Shown here in pieces: positions 37,125-49,499 of a stretch of DNA of 64,000 nucleotides (the stretch's first letter is position 1; every line of letters starts with the position of its first letter). The DNA lies in the NCBI GenBank assembly GCA_025642075.2, contig JAODUO010001216.1, positions 1-64,000 on the forward strand, in the 5' to 3' direction. The notes under the pieces were generated by a model, which did no database searches, was not told the DNA's origin, and was given only the letters and a program-made list of their open reading frames with translations. Source of the stretch: Ridgeia piscesae (taxonomy: Eukaryota; Annelida; Polychaeta; Sabellida; Siboglinidae). A program made the position numbers and the translations under genes.

Positions 37125-37505
37125 ATGTGGTTCATGAGCACCGAACTAGACTACTTCGTGTCGACTTATCCGTGGCGTGACATCCCCGACGTTGTCGTCG
37201 GACGAATTGGTTACGACTGCTGGCTTGTTGCACACGCCATCGACCTGCGGATCCCCGTCGTCGACGCGTCTGCCTCTGTGACGGCGCTACACCAGACGGG
37301 AGTCGACGGCAACGAGGCCGGCCGACAGGCCAGTGTCATGGACCGCTTCATCAACCACGGCCTCACCGGCAAGTTCGACTACTACATCGGCGACGCCAAG
37401 TGCGCTCAGCTGAGGACCGTCAGAACTCGGCACGACCGTGTGCTGCTCAAACCTGTCCTGCAGAACCCGTGCGAAGACTTTTATCACAGACACAATCGCA
37501 GTTGA
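37125..37505 (+). CDS. C-terminal part of a glycosyltransferase-like protein (single open block)
   Basis: The 126-residue frame is GC-rich with strong codon-position bias, unlike its AT-rich surroundings. It reads LDYFVSTYPWRDIPDVVVG, then GRIGYDCWLVAHAI, then PVVDASASVTALHQTGVDGN and ends EDFYHRHNRS before a TGA. The order DYFV, P-x(3)-GR-x(2)-YD-x-WL, VVDA-x(3)-TA-x-HQ is one I associate with C-terminal halves of GT-A-fold glycosyltransferase-like proteins, where the consensus is GRPGWDNWL and VIDAT..VTAVHQNHDY. That recognition is from memory. The frame is open upstream to the preceding AAA codons, and an AG lies just before GCATGTGG, so this may be the last exon of a larger gene rather than a complete protein. 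No signal peptide or membrane segment is present. Upstream exons were not found. Retrocopy or fragment is possible. Confidence 0.55.
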   Translation: MWFMSTELDYFVSTYPWRDIPDVVVGRIGYDCWLVAHAIDLRIPVVDASASVTALHQTGVDGNEAGRQASVMDRFINHGLTGKFDYYIGDAKCAQLRTVRTRHDRVLLKPVLQNPCEDFYHRHNRS

Positions 37506-38389
37506 CGTTATTTCGGTGGTCTGATAGACGTGAACGTAAACCAGTCGCAGTGAGAATAACAGGGCATGGTTTATTTTTATTTTATTTATATCTCAAAACA
37601 GTTTTCGATAATAAAAGAAATAGATTGCACAGGGAGACGATGCCATGACACCTGTTTACGTCATCATAATGGTCAGTATGCCGCCTCGCGGTTTATGGAT
37701 TTTTCTACGCCCATGCGTAGATGACGTAAACTGGCAAATTAACAACTTTACAAGTTCATAGATGTAAGATAAAGGCAGAGCATAACTGCATTAACGTGTA
37801 ATTGAATACATTTTCAAATAATTGGTTTCTAAAATCCACAATATATTTATGAGAATGCCAGAGACATAATATCGAACTATAACGTAGGAAAACTTACTTT
37901 AAACTACTGGTTCGTCGTCAACTTATATCACATAGAATGAACAATACTTACGTTAATATATCGTCAATATAATGTTTGTTAGTGGAAAAGACAAATCAAA
38001 TTCTGCCATAATGCAAATGATGGATCCTCTTCTTTTTTATGTGATGGAAAACTTGTGTTAATCGAAATGTAGAGTATTGCAATGTGTAGTTAAACTTCAA
38101 GTTCAAACATAGGAATGAACAAACAGCGAATTTCATTAGATGCGCAGGATGCAGACACTTCCAGTCATATTTTATGATGAATTATACGTACGTTTAGTAT
38201 ATGACGCTGATGCAGAATGTGCATGCAGTCCACGTTTGCAACTGGGACGAGTACGTACGATGATAGCGTACGTCAACAATAGGTGCGGGAGGTGACTGAC
38301 TGGTTTCTGGGCTATGCTGACAGCTCTCCGTGTGGATCAGGTAGCCTTTCTTCGTACTGACGTCACTCAGTCCATCACAGGCAACCCGT
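37506..38389. other. Non-coding interval
   Basis: AT-rich; nothing recognised. Confidence 0.4.
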
Positions 38390-39080
38390 ACTCCAACATG
38401 CTCTGGGACATGTAGATCGAGTGTACCATGAACAAGAGCAGCAAAATGAAGTATGGCTGGCTCTCTATCCTCCAGAATGAGAAGCAGCTCCTGGTGCACT
38501 CCAGAAATGTGAAAATGTTGCCCGGATCAGGGCGGCTCACAATGTCCTGGCCAATCGAAAAGATGCCAAGAGGAAGCACATGGAATGCAGCCCAAAACAG
38601 ATGCGAAAAGATGAGCATCCGGTCACATGCATGCAAGAGTTCGACTCCCTCCCGTTCGACCGGCCTCACCCACCGTCCGCAATCTACAGTCAGCCATGCC
38701 TGCATCTGGTAAGCTCGTTGCGTACTTCAGCTGAACCCGTGCTGCGGGGGATTAAAAATGGTCTAGTTTCTTGCGAGTGCGGGTGTTTATTAGAATGTGA
38801 TGCAGGCATCCGTTCCTCTGAGCAAACGGTTGACGTTTGCCAAGGAACCAGGCACGAAGAAGCCCGGGAAGGAACTCACGGAGACAGCTGCTTTGATGGA
38901 GCGGACCGGTCTCAAGGCAGTGATCAACCTGGTTGAGGTCAGTCAACTTGTGGACCTGACCCAGTTGCTGGAACATCGTGCTGTCGATGAGTGTATAGCC
39001 TTATTCAACTCCAACGGCACATACAGGAAGACGCAAAAGAGCAACCTCATTCAGAAGCAAGCTCTCTCTCTCTCTATCTG

Positions 39081-39145
<65 letters not shown>

Positions 39146-40363
39146 TATAGACCTGCAGGAACCCCCTGATATGGAGTATAGCAACTCCAACAGCAGAAGA
39201 TCGGCAGACGCAAGATGGCACCCAATTCAAATGGTCGGACTACGTGCACAAGGTGTCATCCATCATCCTTGCCCGCCATGGCGATGCTGACCGTATATTA
39301 CGTGTGTATGACGCAGCACACTCGACTAAAGACGACGAACGAGACCTGCGGGATAGGAACATGTCCTCAACACTTAATGAAATTGGCAAACCCTTTCCCC
39401 TGTGCCAATCCGTTCAAGACGCTGCTGTGTAGCGTCAGCAACAAGGGGCGGCTGCAAAATTGATATGGAGCTACCTGACCGACCTAACACAGAGAGTTCG
39501 TGCAGAGATGATATACTCAGTTGGTTTCCACTGCACCAACATGTCAACCCAATCAACCGATGTAGAACTACAGCTTTGACCAGTCTGAGGATGACACTGT
39601 CCTCTTCTCCGTGTATGCAGTTCTGCGCGAGTCAGGCTACAGTGGCCTTATTGTCATTGATGCCGCTAATACAGATGCCTATGTCGCTGCAAGAGAAAGC
39701 AGGAGACGATCTTCTGCCGATGCCTGGTAACTGACGAGATGGCAGACTGTATTGTACAGCTGCACTGAATGAATGGCTGTGGTGCCAACTCATGCGTCTA
39801 CGGTAAGGATAAGAAGTCGGTGTATGACCAGATGGCGAAGAGCCCTGTGGCGCGATGGCAGCTCTCGCGGTGCGGAGAGAGCAGCTCTCCGAGTTCACAC
39901 GACATGTCATCTAAGGCGACAACAAGAGTAGCACCATAGCTGAGGCCCGTGCCGAGAAGTGGAAGAGAATGAAGAGCAAATCATTCATCCGTCTCCGTCC
40001 AGATACAGATAGCCTACGCCAACACTGCCTCCGCGACAACTACTTGGCGTATCTAATGTGCCACCGTCCCTGAAGCATAATCACACCTCGCCACTAGGAC
40101 ATGGCTGTGAGCTGGTGGGTGGTCGCTGTCGCCTTGTCCGCCACACGCGACCTGCTCTCCCGACGCACCTACCTGCACCAGGGCCAGCTGAAGAGAGTGG
40201 GGAAGATGACAGCGAGGAGAAGGATGAGGGAGATGATGATGTACAGAGGAGGAGGGGGGTTCATTTGAATCTGGTTATTCAGAATCTAGTGAGGCAGAAT
40301 GCTCTGATTCGGACTGATCATATTTCTCAATGTCACATTGATTCATCAGCTACAATGTCGTAA
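38390..40363 (+). pseudogene. Decayed copy of a multicopy invertebrate gene with a PIN/nuclease-like core and acidic tail
   Basis: Protein-like segments follow in order but change frame repeatedly. They include TCMQEFDSLPFDRPHPPSAI (38.6 kb), LMERTGLKAVINLVEVSQLV (38.9 kb), KWSDYVHKVSSIILARHGDA (39.23 kb), STLNEIGKPFPLCQSVQDAA (39.4 kb), LFSVYAVLRESGYSGLIVID followed by AANTDAYVAA (39.6 kb), VTDEMADCIVQLH (39.73 kb), KKSVYDQMAKSPVARWQLSR (39.8 kb), EARAEKWKRMKSKSFIRLRP and an acidic EESGEDDSEEKDEGDDDVQR tail (40.2 kb). The IVIDAANTDAYV block resembles the acidic core of PIN/XPG-like nucleases in a widespread uncharacterised invertebrate family. A (CT)n tract interrupts the frame at 39060-39140. 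At least six frameshifts or stops make it non-functional. Its family role is unknown to me, and a transposon-linked origin is inference. Confidence 0.6.
39060..39140. repeat. (CT)n microsatellite within the pseudogene
   Basis: A TC tract that splits the protein-like reading between FNSNGTYRKTQKSNLIQK and DMEYSNSNSRRSADARW. Confidence 0.95.
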
Positions 40364-40775
40364 CAATGTGCGGCATAACATGAACGCATAATTACTTACC
40401 TCTAAATGCGTTTTAATTGTGTTATGGTGCCATTTGGCTAAATTAAATGGCAAAAAAACATATTCTGGGTAACATTATTTTTGTTGACATGTTTTAAGTG
40501 GTTTCGTGTGATAACTACTCAAGCTACAGCTATTTAAAAGAGTTTGTCTTGAAGAATAATAATTAGTCCTCTTGTCATATATGCATCTACTATATTTTAC
40601 TGCAAGATATCCTTATGGAGGTAGTCTGGTTAAAGTACAGCAATACCAAGGTAAAATGAGTTTTGACGTTAATTTGTTTTCACTGAACACAGTTTACAAA
40701 TATTGTTTTTCCCATTATTTACATACTATATAAATGCACACTCCAAAAACACAAATCTTCCCTTCTCGTTCAAAG
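40364..40775. other. Non-coding interval
   Basis: Nothing recognised. Confidence 0.4.
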
Positions 40776-41030
40776 GTTACGTTTTTGCTCGGATCGGAAT
40801 CTTCGTGGTCGACGTACCCGTAAAAGTGTCTTCATACATGCTTTTAAGTGCTCTGGTTCAAAAGTTACGTTTTCGTTCTACATGATGGCGGCCATTTTGG
40901 ATCTATGAGTCAAAATGATGTCACTGCATCAAACTGGTGACAGAATCGGAATCCTCGTGGACAACTTTCTCGAAAATGTGTCTTCATACGTGATTTTTGG
41001 CGCTTTGGTAGAAAAGTTAATTTTTTGAGA
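40776..41030. repeat. Diverged direct duplication, unit about 100-165 bp
   Basis: The pattern ATCGGAATC(T/C)TCGTGG, then AAA(A/T)GTGTCTTCATAC, then AAAAGTTA occurs twice, at about 40794-40868 and 40944-41020. A fragment of a dispersed repeat is likely. Confidence 0.7.
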
Positions 41031-41383
41031 TGGTGCCAGCGGCTATTTGGGATTTGGCCTTCTGACGGAAAATGACAGCATTTATTTAGAGGAACCGGGG
41101 ATCTAAATCATTTTTAAATGGTCCATAGAAGTCAAATCAATCGTCAAACCTTAGTAACCAGAGAATGGTCACCAAACTGCAATTCTAGGCCCTACTATAT
41201 ACATAATTTGCTACATTATGTACTTAATAGTTTTTTATATCGTTAGTGTCAAGTAGCTAGCTAATTATAGCCTACATTATATATAAAGAGAGCAATCATA
41301 CCAAATGTGTAGTTCTCTATATCATTACAATTAACCCCAATGCTAAACATGTACGTTACAATTTACCCCGTAGACAGGTACAA

Positions 41384-41634
41384 CCCAGATAGCATGCAAA
41401 CGTTACATTAACGTTTGCATTTGGTTAGAACCGTTTGATTTTGGTTACCGTTAAATTTCTAACGTTCCCGAAACGTTAGTTTTCGGTTGTTTTTGTTTGG
41501 TTAGAAAGTAAACGTAGATCTACGTTAAATAAACGAGCAAAATAACGCAAAAAAAACGTTCACATGTAAACGTTAAACCAACGTTTCTGCTAACGTTAAA
41601 TGAACGTTAGATTAACGTTTCCATGCTATCTGGG
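41384..41634 (-). mobile_element. CCCAGATAGCATG-family MITE, copy A
   Basis: A 251-bp element starting CCCAGATAGCATGCAAACGT and ending in CATGCTATCTGGG, a perfect terminal inverted repeat of 13 bp (CCCAGATAGCATG). It is flanked by AA on both sides. The interior is full of AACGTT motifs and contains the palindrome ACGTAGATCTACGT. Orientation is opposite to copies B and C at 52.6 and 53.4 kb. No coding capacity. Confidence 0.9.
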
Positions 41635-42172
41635 AACTTGCCCCGTGGCGTTGCCCCCGGGGCAAATTGTAACTCTTTGGGACGCCTCATAAAACTCATT
41701 ATATCACACATGTGTAATAGGCCGGACAATTAATTACGCGGTATTTATCTGCGTGAGATGCATAGAAACCATTTGGCATGAACAATGTTCCGATTGGTTA
41801 CCCACCCGCAATCTTGACATGTGTTGTTATTGTTACAGCTAGCCCGGTCTCCCCTACACATTTACATTTAGCCGTCGAATATTAACGACCTATGTTTATT
41901 TATTTTACCCTATTTCCAACTGACAAAGGTTAAGATAAACAAAACTACAGGTACCACCGTGTGACGCTATGAAATTTCACCGCACAACAATGCAGACGTA
42001 TATCAATATGGACGCTCAACCACATCGTCACTGTCTAATGCCCTCAAATAGCAGTCGAAACTTCCTGGTCGCCATTCGGCCTCATTTGTCGCCGTGGAAT
42101 AAGGTCAGAATGTAGGACGACTGAATTAGGCTGTTGCAGTTACACAACTATCAAGTCAGGGGTAAAGACATT
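41635..42172. other. 5' flank of the collagen C4-like gene
   Basis: No clear TATA box near the start codon. No other feature supported. Confidence 0.4.
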
Positions 42173-45100
42173 ATGGCGAGATCGATTATAGATGCGTGCA
42201 TCCTGGTGTCTGTCATATACGTGACAGTCGGACAGAGCACTTCGGCCGATTCGCGCTGTGTGTACACGTTCAACGTTCCGGCCAGCGACTGCGGCCAAAC
42301 TCCCGGACCTAGCGTCGACGACCAGCTGTTGAAGAGTCACGTTATCGCATTACAAGCTCAGATGAAGCAAATGGCGAGTGACATGAGAGCAATGCGTGAA
42401 CATATTGACAGACAAGACAGTGAATTGAGAAACTTGAAGAAAGACCGTCCGACCAGTGATCCAGGTAGGACTTACAACGAACAAGTCTTGTTACATGAAA
42501 CAACTATAAATCACACTCGATGATTCATTAAAAATAATTATCCGTATAGTAACACTACTACTAATAATAGCATAAGTAACGTTGTAGCGATAAATCTGGT
42601 CGTTGAAAAATCTGGTCGTGTTTGACCTATCTGGTACGCCCGACAGGAAACAAATAGATCTCAACTATTTAATTAGGCTACATAATGAAACGCTTGGTTT
42701 GAAATATTTGACTATTACATTGCCAGTTTGGGCTGTGTTTGATAACAATTTTGTTATTATATTTCAAGTTTGAACTTTTTTTATGCATGAATAATTATGG
42801 TAAATGGCAACGACACACGTACTGCCTATGATACAGGAACGACTGTTTTTGGCTGTTATATATAGTTCGTGTTCATTATAAAATACGTAGATAATTAACT
42901 GTAATTATACATTATTGGCACGTTTTTATAATAATGTATTCATATTTTTACCCGGTTAAAACGAAAAAACAATTGGCGCTTTGTTTACCATGACATAATA
43001 ATTGTTTTATTTATGATTCACGGATGTTTACATATTTGTATTTTATTTATTTATTATTATTTTGTAAAATGTTTACTATTTATATTGTTGCTTTAGGAAA
43101 GTAATATATAAAGCGCTGTGAACAGTATGGATATATGCATTATAGAAAATAAAGACTTATTTGTAGTTCAATTAATTATGGGGAATCCAAATTTGCCATA
43201 GTATTTAGTGTATCCAGGTGAAAAGATGAGATGCCATAGGTGCAAGTTGGGTATTTATTTATTCTGGTTCATATTTGCAAGGCGAAATTAACCTGACATG
43301 ATACCCATTAGTGACTGATGTTTATTTTTAGTTCCCTTGGGAGTTATAGTTGCTATTCCAAAATAAATGAGACCTTTTACTACATGACATGTATTTGCAT
43401 GACACATTTACAATAAAATAAAATAAATTCATTAATACAAACATGCTCATATCGCCAGAGGTAAAGGTTACAGAACTTAGAAACTTCCCTGGTGTATTCT
43501 TTAAATGTGTCTTAACAACTAATGAAAAAATGAGATGTCTTACTCTGAATTGTACTGTTTTAGAAATTGCTTGCATTAATTTAGTTTATACAGTCCTATA
43601 CAACAGGGATTCCCATAGAGGGCAGTGCTTCTGCATCAATATAATTATGCCATCTTATATATGCAGCATGTTCAGAAATGCAGATGTTTCAGGCTAAAAA
43701 ATATCAGATTGTTTTCCTGATTTTTAACGTACATTTATAGAATACACCTGTAAAGTTTCTAAATTATGTGATTTGTATCCCTGGAGATTTGACCATTGTG
43801 TTGGTTCAAAATAGGGTTTGTCCATTTTGTTGGAGATGTATGAAACAGTGCAAGTCCTGGTTTATTTTTGGAATAGCCACTAGAGCTCTAATTTTAATAA
43901 TAATAATACATTTACTAAGGATTTTGTTATTAGGATATTATAGGCACTATCCTGGGCACCATCTGTAGATTCAGCATCTGATGGTGTTTGTTTTGTACTG
44001 ACAAATGTACACCTGAATTGTGAGATAATTTGTCCAAATGAAATGATGATGAAAATGATAATGAAAGTGTAAAATTTTAAAAATTTGCTTTCATAATATA
44101 GTCTACCTGTAATCATAATATTATTGTGCTCAATGATACATGTTAAGCTTTCCTCCAATTTTGCCTATATTGTGAGTGCATTAATTGAGTAGAATTGAAC
44201 ATCAAGTCAATTGTCACACAGTTTATTCAAAAAAAATTAACAAATTGCATAGGCCTCTTCTTTGGTCAGGCCGAGGGCCTCCAGAGTCTGTGCAAACAGA
44301 AACGGCTCAAAGACAAGCCTCTTGTATGATGCTCTGCAACGGAATGTATAACATATCTAAAGAGAAGTCATTTACATCCTGATACAGATAATACATACAA
44401 TTAACACATAAAACTATTTTCATCGATCCAGTAGTTTCCAAGGAATCATTGTTAGAATAATACCTCCCTTACTTGTTGCTTAATGAATTTGCTTGTGAAC
44501 CTTCATTAGTCTGCCTGTGCAATTTAAATAAGCTACTAAAATAGTAGAGTTCAGTGCAAAGGAATGTTAGATGAGACAAGCCATGTATACAGACAGTACT
44601 TTTAAGACTGCAGCAATAGGACATTTAGTAGGCATACATTTATCCGTTCACCTTAAAAGCACCACAATCCAGGTGCTAGTAATACATACTGCACTGATTT
44701 AAACTAATCAACAACTGCCATGTCTTGTAAATACACATATCCATGTATAATGAGACAAGTTAGCCTAATTATTGTACTTACAAAGATGGCAATTTCCTTA
44801 AATTGTCAGGTAGCAGTTGGTAACAAGGCTATTTGCCTTGTGGTCTCGCATGCCTGCTTTGTTTGGAAGAGCAGTGTTGCTGCAACCTGAAATGTGTCGG
44901 CAATAAATTAATAATATATACCCTTTTCTATGAGCAGTTACTTTAAAAGAAAGGAAGCTATAGAACAAATAAAGCACAGTGAACTGTTTTAACAAAACAT
45001 TTTGTGATTGAAATATTTGGTCTTTGTCACTGAAATATTTGGTTGGTACAGAATGTTCATATGTGCACGAGCAGAAATAGATAACTGAATGCTTCAGTAT

Positions 45101-48100
45101 TTAGGTGAAACATTTGGTCGCTGAAATATAAATATATAATTACAAAGACATTTCGAACTTACAGTTGTGTAACATTAACAGCTATTTCAGTAGGCTGGCC
45201 AGGAAACGTTCAGGTGGCATAAAATGACCCTTATAGCACGCCATGTGCTCAAGTGAAAACATATAATATATTTTAAGACCAAATGTTTCACTATAATGTA
45301 CAGGGTGTATATCAATAAACACAGTTTGGTATCTCACCCCAGGACATGCAGAGAGCAGGGCAGCTTAGTCGTTCGAGAGGCTGCGCACAGTTCATAGCCC
45401 CCTCAATGCTTCACAGTGACGAGCATATCTGCGTGGAACCCAGCCTGACCTAAAAACCATTCAAATATCACTACATAGCAATTAGTTTGATACATAACTG
45501 CGCTTTGATAACTTCACGTTTGTTTATAAATAACAAAAATATTTTTGTCTTAAATCTGCTGGCTGCACTCCTTATACATGTAATAATAGATAGAACTAAA
45601 GATGCCCATTTGTTGAGAATCTTATTCTGAGGGCAGAGTGGATGTGTATCTGATAAAGACAATATGATACAATAACTAACTGTAATATTATTATAATAAG
45701 TAACTTACTTCGGTTCTTTGAATGTCAGCATATCATATTCGATCAAATAAACAGATTTGCTAAATCTTGTTTACAACAAGTCGAAGGCTAGATTACCCTT
45801 TTGTCGTACTGCTGCTTAGAGACTAATATTGCTATTAGCCAACGGCAGAGTAAATTAAGAGGGATTAAATTTGCATTGTCGTAAGTAAAGGGTAGATGAT
45901 GGTTCACCGGTGGATGTAGTATACTTAGATTTTCAGAAAGCATTCGATAAAGTGCCACATCAAAGACTGTTAATTAAATTAAAAGCCTGTGGTATAGGGG
46001 AAAGTATAATCAGTTGGATACAAGCATGGTTGACAGACAGGAGACAGAGAGTAATAGTAGAGGGGGAGATATCAAACTGGAAACTAGTTTTGAGTGGAGT
46101 TTCACATGGGTCGGTGTTGGGACCAATATTATTTTTATATTTTTATAAATGATTTGGATGATGACTTATCAAGTAAAGTATTTAAATTTGCAGATGACAC
46201 AAAAGTGTTCAGAACTGTAAAAACTGATGCAGATAAAGAAACTTTACAAGATGATCTAACCAAGTTAGTCAAATGGTCTGAAAAATGGTAGATGTTATTT
46301 AATTTGGGTAAATGAAAATGCATCCACATTGGACATGGTAATGTAAGCAGAGAATACGCTATGGGCAATACTATATTAGGCACCAGTGTAAAACAAAAGG
46401 ACATGGGAGTTACAGTTAGTGCCGACATGACAGTTTCGGAGCAATGTGGACTTGCTGCTGCAAAGGGCAACCGAATATTAGGGCTAATTAGAAGGAACTT
46501 TACATATATGGAGAAGTCATTAATCATACCATTGTACAAGGCAATAGTTAGGCCACACTTGGAATACTGCATTCAGGCAAAGAAGCCATATCATAAGAAA
46601 GACATCAATAAACTAGAAAGAGTTCAACGGAGGGCTACTAAACCTATTCCAGAACTTAAACATTTATGATACGAAAGACGCCTGTTAGAATGTGGATTGA
46701 CAACATTAGAAACTAGAAGATTAAGAGGAGATCTAATAGAAGTTTTTAAGATATTGAAAGAATATGAAGATATTGTTAGCAAAACAAAATTCAAACTAAA
46801 AGGGGTTAGTGTCCATGTCCATGGATGCTGGCAACTTGTTAAACCTTGAATACACAGATAACAGCGCCCCATTTAGCAGTGTTAGTCAAGCCATACTGTA
46901 GGTCAGATAAAAGAAAATTCTCCTTCTCCCAGAGAACAATAAATGATTGGAATCAATTAAGTCTTGATTGTGTAAATGCCAGCAGAGTAAACATGTTCAA
47001 AAATAAAATTGACAGTTATCTGGCAAGGGCGGAATGCGAGGGGATATACCTAGGTTGAATACTTAATATTTTAGAAATTATTTTAATACTGATTAAATTA
47101 GTTATTCATATACTTATTTTTAATTAATTAATATAACACTTTTTTATTATTGTAGGACATTTTATGGATTTTTTATGATACTTATGTATTTTTAGAGACA
47201 ACTTATAATTTTTATTATATTCATAGACTGAATAAGAATGCCAAATAAGAGAGATTCCATACCACTATTCAGAGTACGCTGCCACTTTGGCGACTCGTGT
47301 GTTTTTGACGGTATACAAACGTACACGTGATTTAATCAATATAATATGCACTTGCAGTGCATATGCATATATGGGCATTTACATAACTGATTTTGATGAA
47401 CGAATCAATCCAATTGTACACGCATCATCCGTGTGTTGGTTTGGCTTTGATGCATCGAGCAGTACAATTAATGAGCGTACGCCTGTAAACAATACTTGCA
47501 GTTATCTGACGTTTTAATAGGCTACTGAATCGGCCACATTTTAGTCTTTATCCGGTCACAAATCAGACTTCAACTGCGTTTCTAAATACGCATAGCACAG
47601 TTACTAACGGGCTTCAGTGTATACAACTGTCAACATAATTTGTGTTTGTAAAGAATTTGAATACAAATAAAGTCTCCAGATACCAAACTATCTACTCTGA
47701 CATACCATCGCAAAATACTGGAGACCTAATTGAACTACGTAACTAACCTGTGCGAAATCATTTATTGTATTTAATATGCACTGACTTGTTGATATGATAA
47801 TATACAGCTATTCGTGTTGCTATTTCAGGAACTCTCAGTCAACAGTCACCAACAGGTGGCGCTGTGTACACTCGATGGGGGAGGAAGACGGCACGGATCT
47901 ACTTTACTGGGGTACGTTTGGCAGTCCTCTAATGTTATGTATACGACTAATTCCTTGTTAAGAACTCGCGTGTAACTCAAATAGCAATATAGACAATTCG
48001 TTGTAGTAGGTTACGTTTTGTCATGCTGACTTTATGAATACAATAACAGTAACTTCCGATTGGTTATTATTGCAGGAGTCCTCGCAGGTTCATACTATGA

Positions 48101-48566
48101 TCATCCCGGAGGTGCCTCGAACGTCCTGTGCGTACACAGGGACCCTGAATGGGGTCCGAAAACGACGTCTGGCTACCAATCAGGGAGTTATATATACGGG
48201 GCGGAATACGAAATGAAACCCAACGACCCGTTCTCCAAAGCTAATGCGCAGTCATTGCATAACAACAACGTTCCGTGTGCCGTGTGTCATGTGACCAGCC
48301 GCCCAACGAAACTGATGATTCCTGCCAGACTTACTTGTCCAGACGGATGGTGCAACGAATATGCTGGTTACTTGATGTCGGGATGGCATAATCATAAAGG
48401 CCGAACAACCTACACATGTGTGGATAACGCTCCGGAAGTTATCGATGGCGGTGGGTCGGACCAAAACGGCCTCCTTTTCTACAACACCGAGGCTAAGTGT
48501 GGCTCGCTGCCGTGTCCCAAATATATAGATGGCTGGGAAGTCACGTGCGTTGTGTGTACCAAGTAA
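42173..48566 (+). CDS. Short-chain collagen C4-like secreted protein, three exons
   Basis: Exon 1 (42173-42464) has a signal peptide (MARSIIDACILVSVIYVTVG), a short Cys motif CVYTFNVPASDCG, and a predicted coiled coil at about residues 49-91 (MKQMASDMRAMREHIDRQ). It ends in phase 1 at CCAG|GTAGGA. Exon 2 (47829-47911) follows TATTTCAG and reads TGGAVYTRWGRKTARIYFTG. Exon 3 (48076-48566) follows TATTGCAG and carries GVLAGSYYDHPGGASNVLCV, PCAVCHV, LTCPDGWCNEYAGYLMSGWH, then GWEVTCVVCTK and TAA. This is the conserved domain of proteins annotated as short-chain collagen C4-like. No Gly-X-Y stretch is present, which is usual for such molluscan members. The start at 42173 is preferred over the upstream 42134 ATG because it puts the hydrophobic signal at the N-terminus. 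The exon 2 donor GGG|GTACGT leaves the frame one base out with exon 3 (see findings). Probably oligomeric, extracellular, in matrix or recognition. Function is inferred. Intron 1 is 5.4 kb and carries a LINE. Confidence 0.8.
42465..45899. other. First intron, 5' part
   Basis: AT-rich intronic DNA with no coding pattern. Several open frames of 60-90 residues lack any family resemblance. Confidence 0.5.
45900..47058 (+). mobile_element. CR1/L2-like LINE copy 3, longest, in intron
   Basis: The reverse-transcriptase reading starts at DDGSPVDVVYLDFQKAFDKV (motif with YLDFQKAFD). It continues WIQAWLTDRRQRVIVEGEIS and SGVSHGSVLGPILF, shifts frame near 46140, then gives INDLDDDLSSKVFKFADDTK with the catalytic FADD. 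Stops follow WSEKW (46289-46291) and ELKHL (46667-46669). The C-terminal part (VSEQCGLAAAKGNRILGLIR, IIPLYKAIVRPHLEYCIQA, SFSQRTINDWNQLSLDCVNA) is a diverged relative of copies 1 and 2. It is 5'-truncated before the first RT motifs. The A-run tail of copies 1 and 2 is not seen after KAR/AECEG near 47040. Confidence 0.88.
47059..47828. other. First intron, 3' part
   Basis: AT-rich, ending in the acceptor TGCTATTTCAG before exon 2. Confidence 0.5.
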
Positions 48567-48577
48567 AAAGAGCTGAG

Positions 48578-49180
48578 CGCGCGCGCACGCGCACCACACG
48601 CGCACCACACGCGCACGCGCACCACACGCGCACGGGCACCACACGCGCACGCGCACCACACGCGCACGCGCACCACACGCGCACGCGCACCACACGCGCG
48701 CACCGCACCACACGCGCGCACGCGCACCACACGCGCACGCGCACCACCACGCGCAGCGCACCACACGCGCACGCGCACCACACGCGCACGCGCACCACAC
48801 GCGCACGCGCACACACACGCGCACCACACGTTACGCACGCGCACCACACGCGCACCACACGCGCACGCGCACCACACGCGCACCACGCGCACGCGCACCA
48901 CACGCGCACGCGCACCACACGCGCACGCGCACCACACGCGCACGCGCACACACGCGCACGCGCACCACACGCGCACCACACGCGCACGCGCACCACACGC
49001 GCACGCGCACCACACGCGCACGCGCACCACACGCGCACGCGCACCACACGCGCACGCGCACCACACGCGCACGCGCACCACACGCGCACCACACGCGCGC
49101 ACACGCACCACACGCGCGCACACGCGCGCACACGCACCACACGCGCACCACATGCGCACGCGCACCACACGCGCACGCAT
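48578..49180. repeat. GC-rich CACGCG minisatellite next to a stop codon
   Basis: About 600 bp of ACCACACGCGCACGCGC (17 bp), alternating with shortened ACCACACGCGC (11 bp) units. It starts roughly a dozen bases after the TAA of the collagen C4-like gene, so it is in the 3' UTR or immediately downstream. Purine/pyrimidine alternation is strong. All overlapping frames are artefacts. Confidence 0.97.
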
Positions 49181-49499
49181 TTTCTATTACAAATTATGAC
49201 AATTGTTTTACAAAATGTTGACCAGAATCAAAACTGTGCTAATGATATCGACCTTTCGCAATAATAATGTTATTATGTTATTTACTGGTCATATCGTATT
49301 GCTTTAGTATTGGTCTGCTAGGAGCTGTGCGTGCTCACATACAATGGTTGATTTGCAATGTGAAGGCGTTTGAAATTATGTTATATTAACTACTACGTGT
49401 ATAATTATTAACAGTGACCGAAACCCAAACATGTGAGTGGTTGTAAGCAAACAGTGGCGCCTCATAGCGAATGATGAAACATTACGTTGTTACCTGTTA
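49181..49499. other. 3' flank
   Basis: No obvious canonical poly(A) signal (AATAAA) immediately after the repeat. Nothing else recognised. Confidence 0.35.

Noticed and set aside
48252..49264. Frames with RTTRARAPHAHAHH and VRVWCACACGAR repeats
   Set aside because: Translations of the CACGCG minisatellite after the collagen C4-like stop codon.
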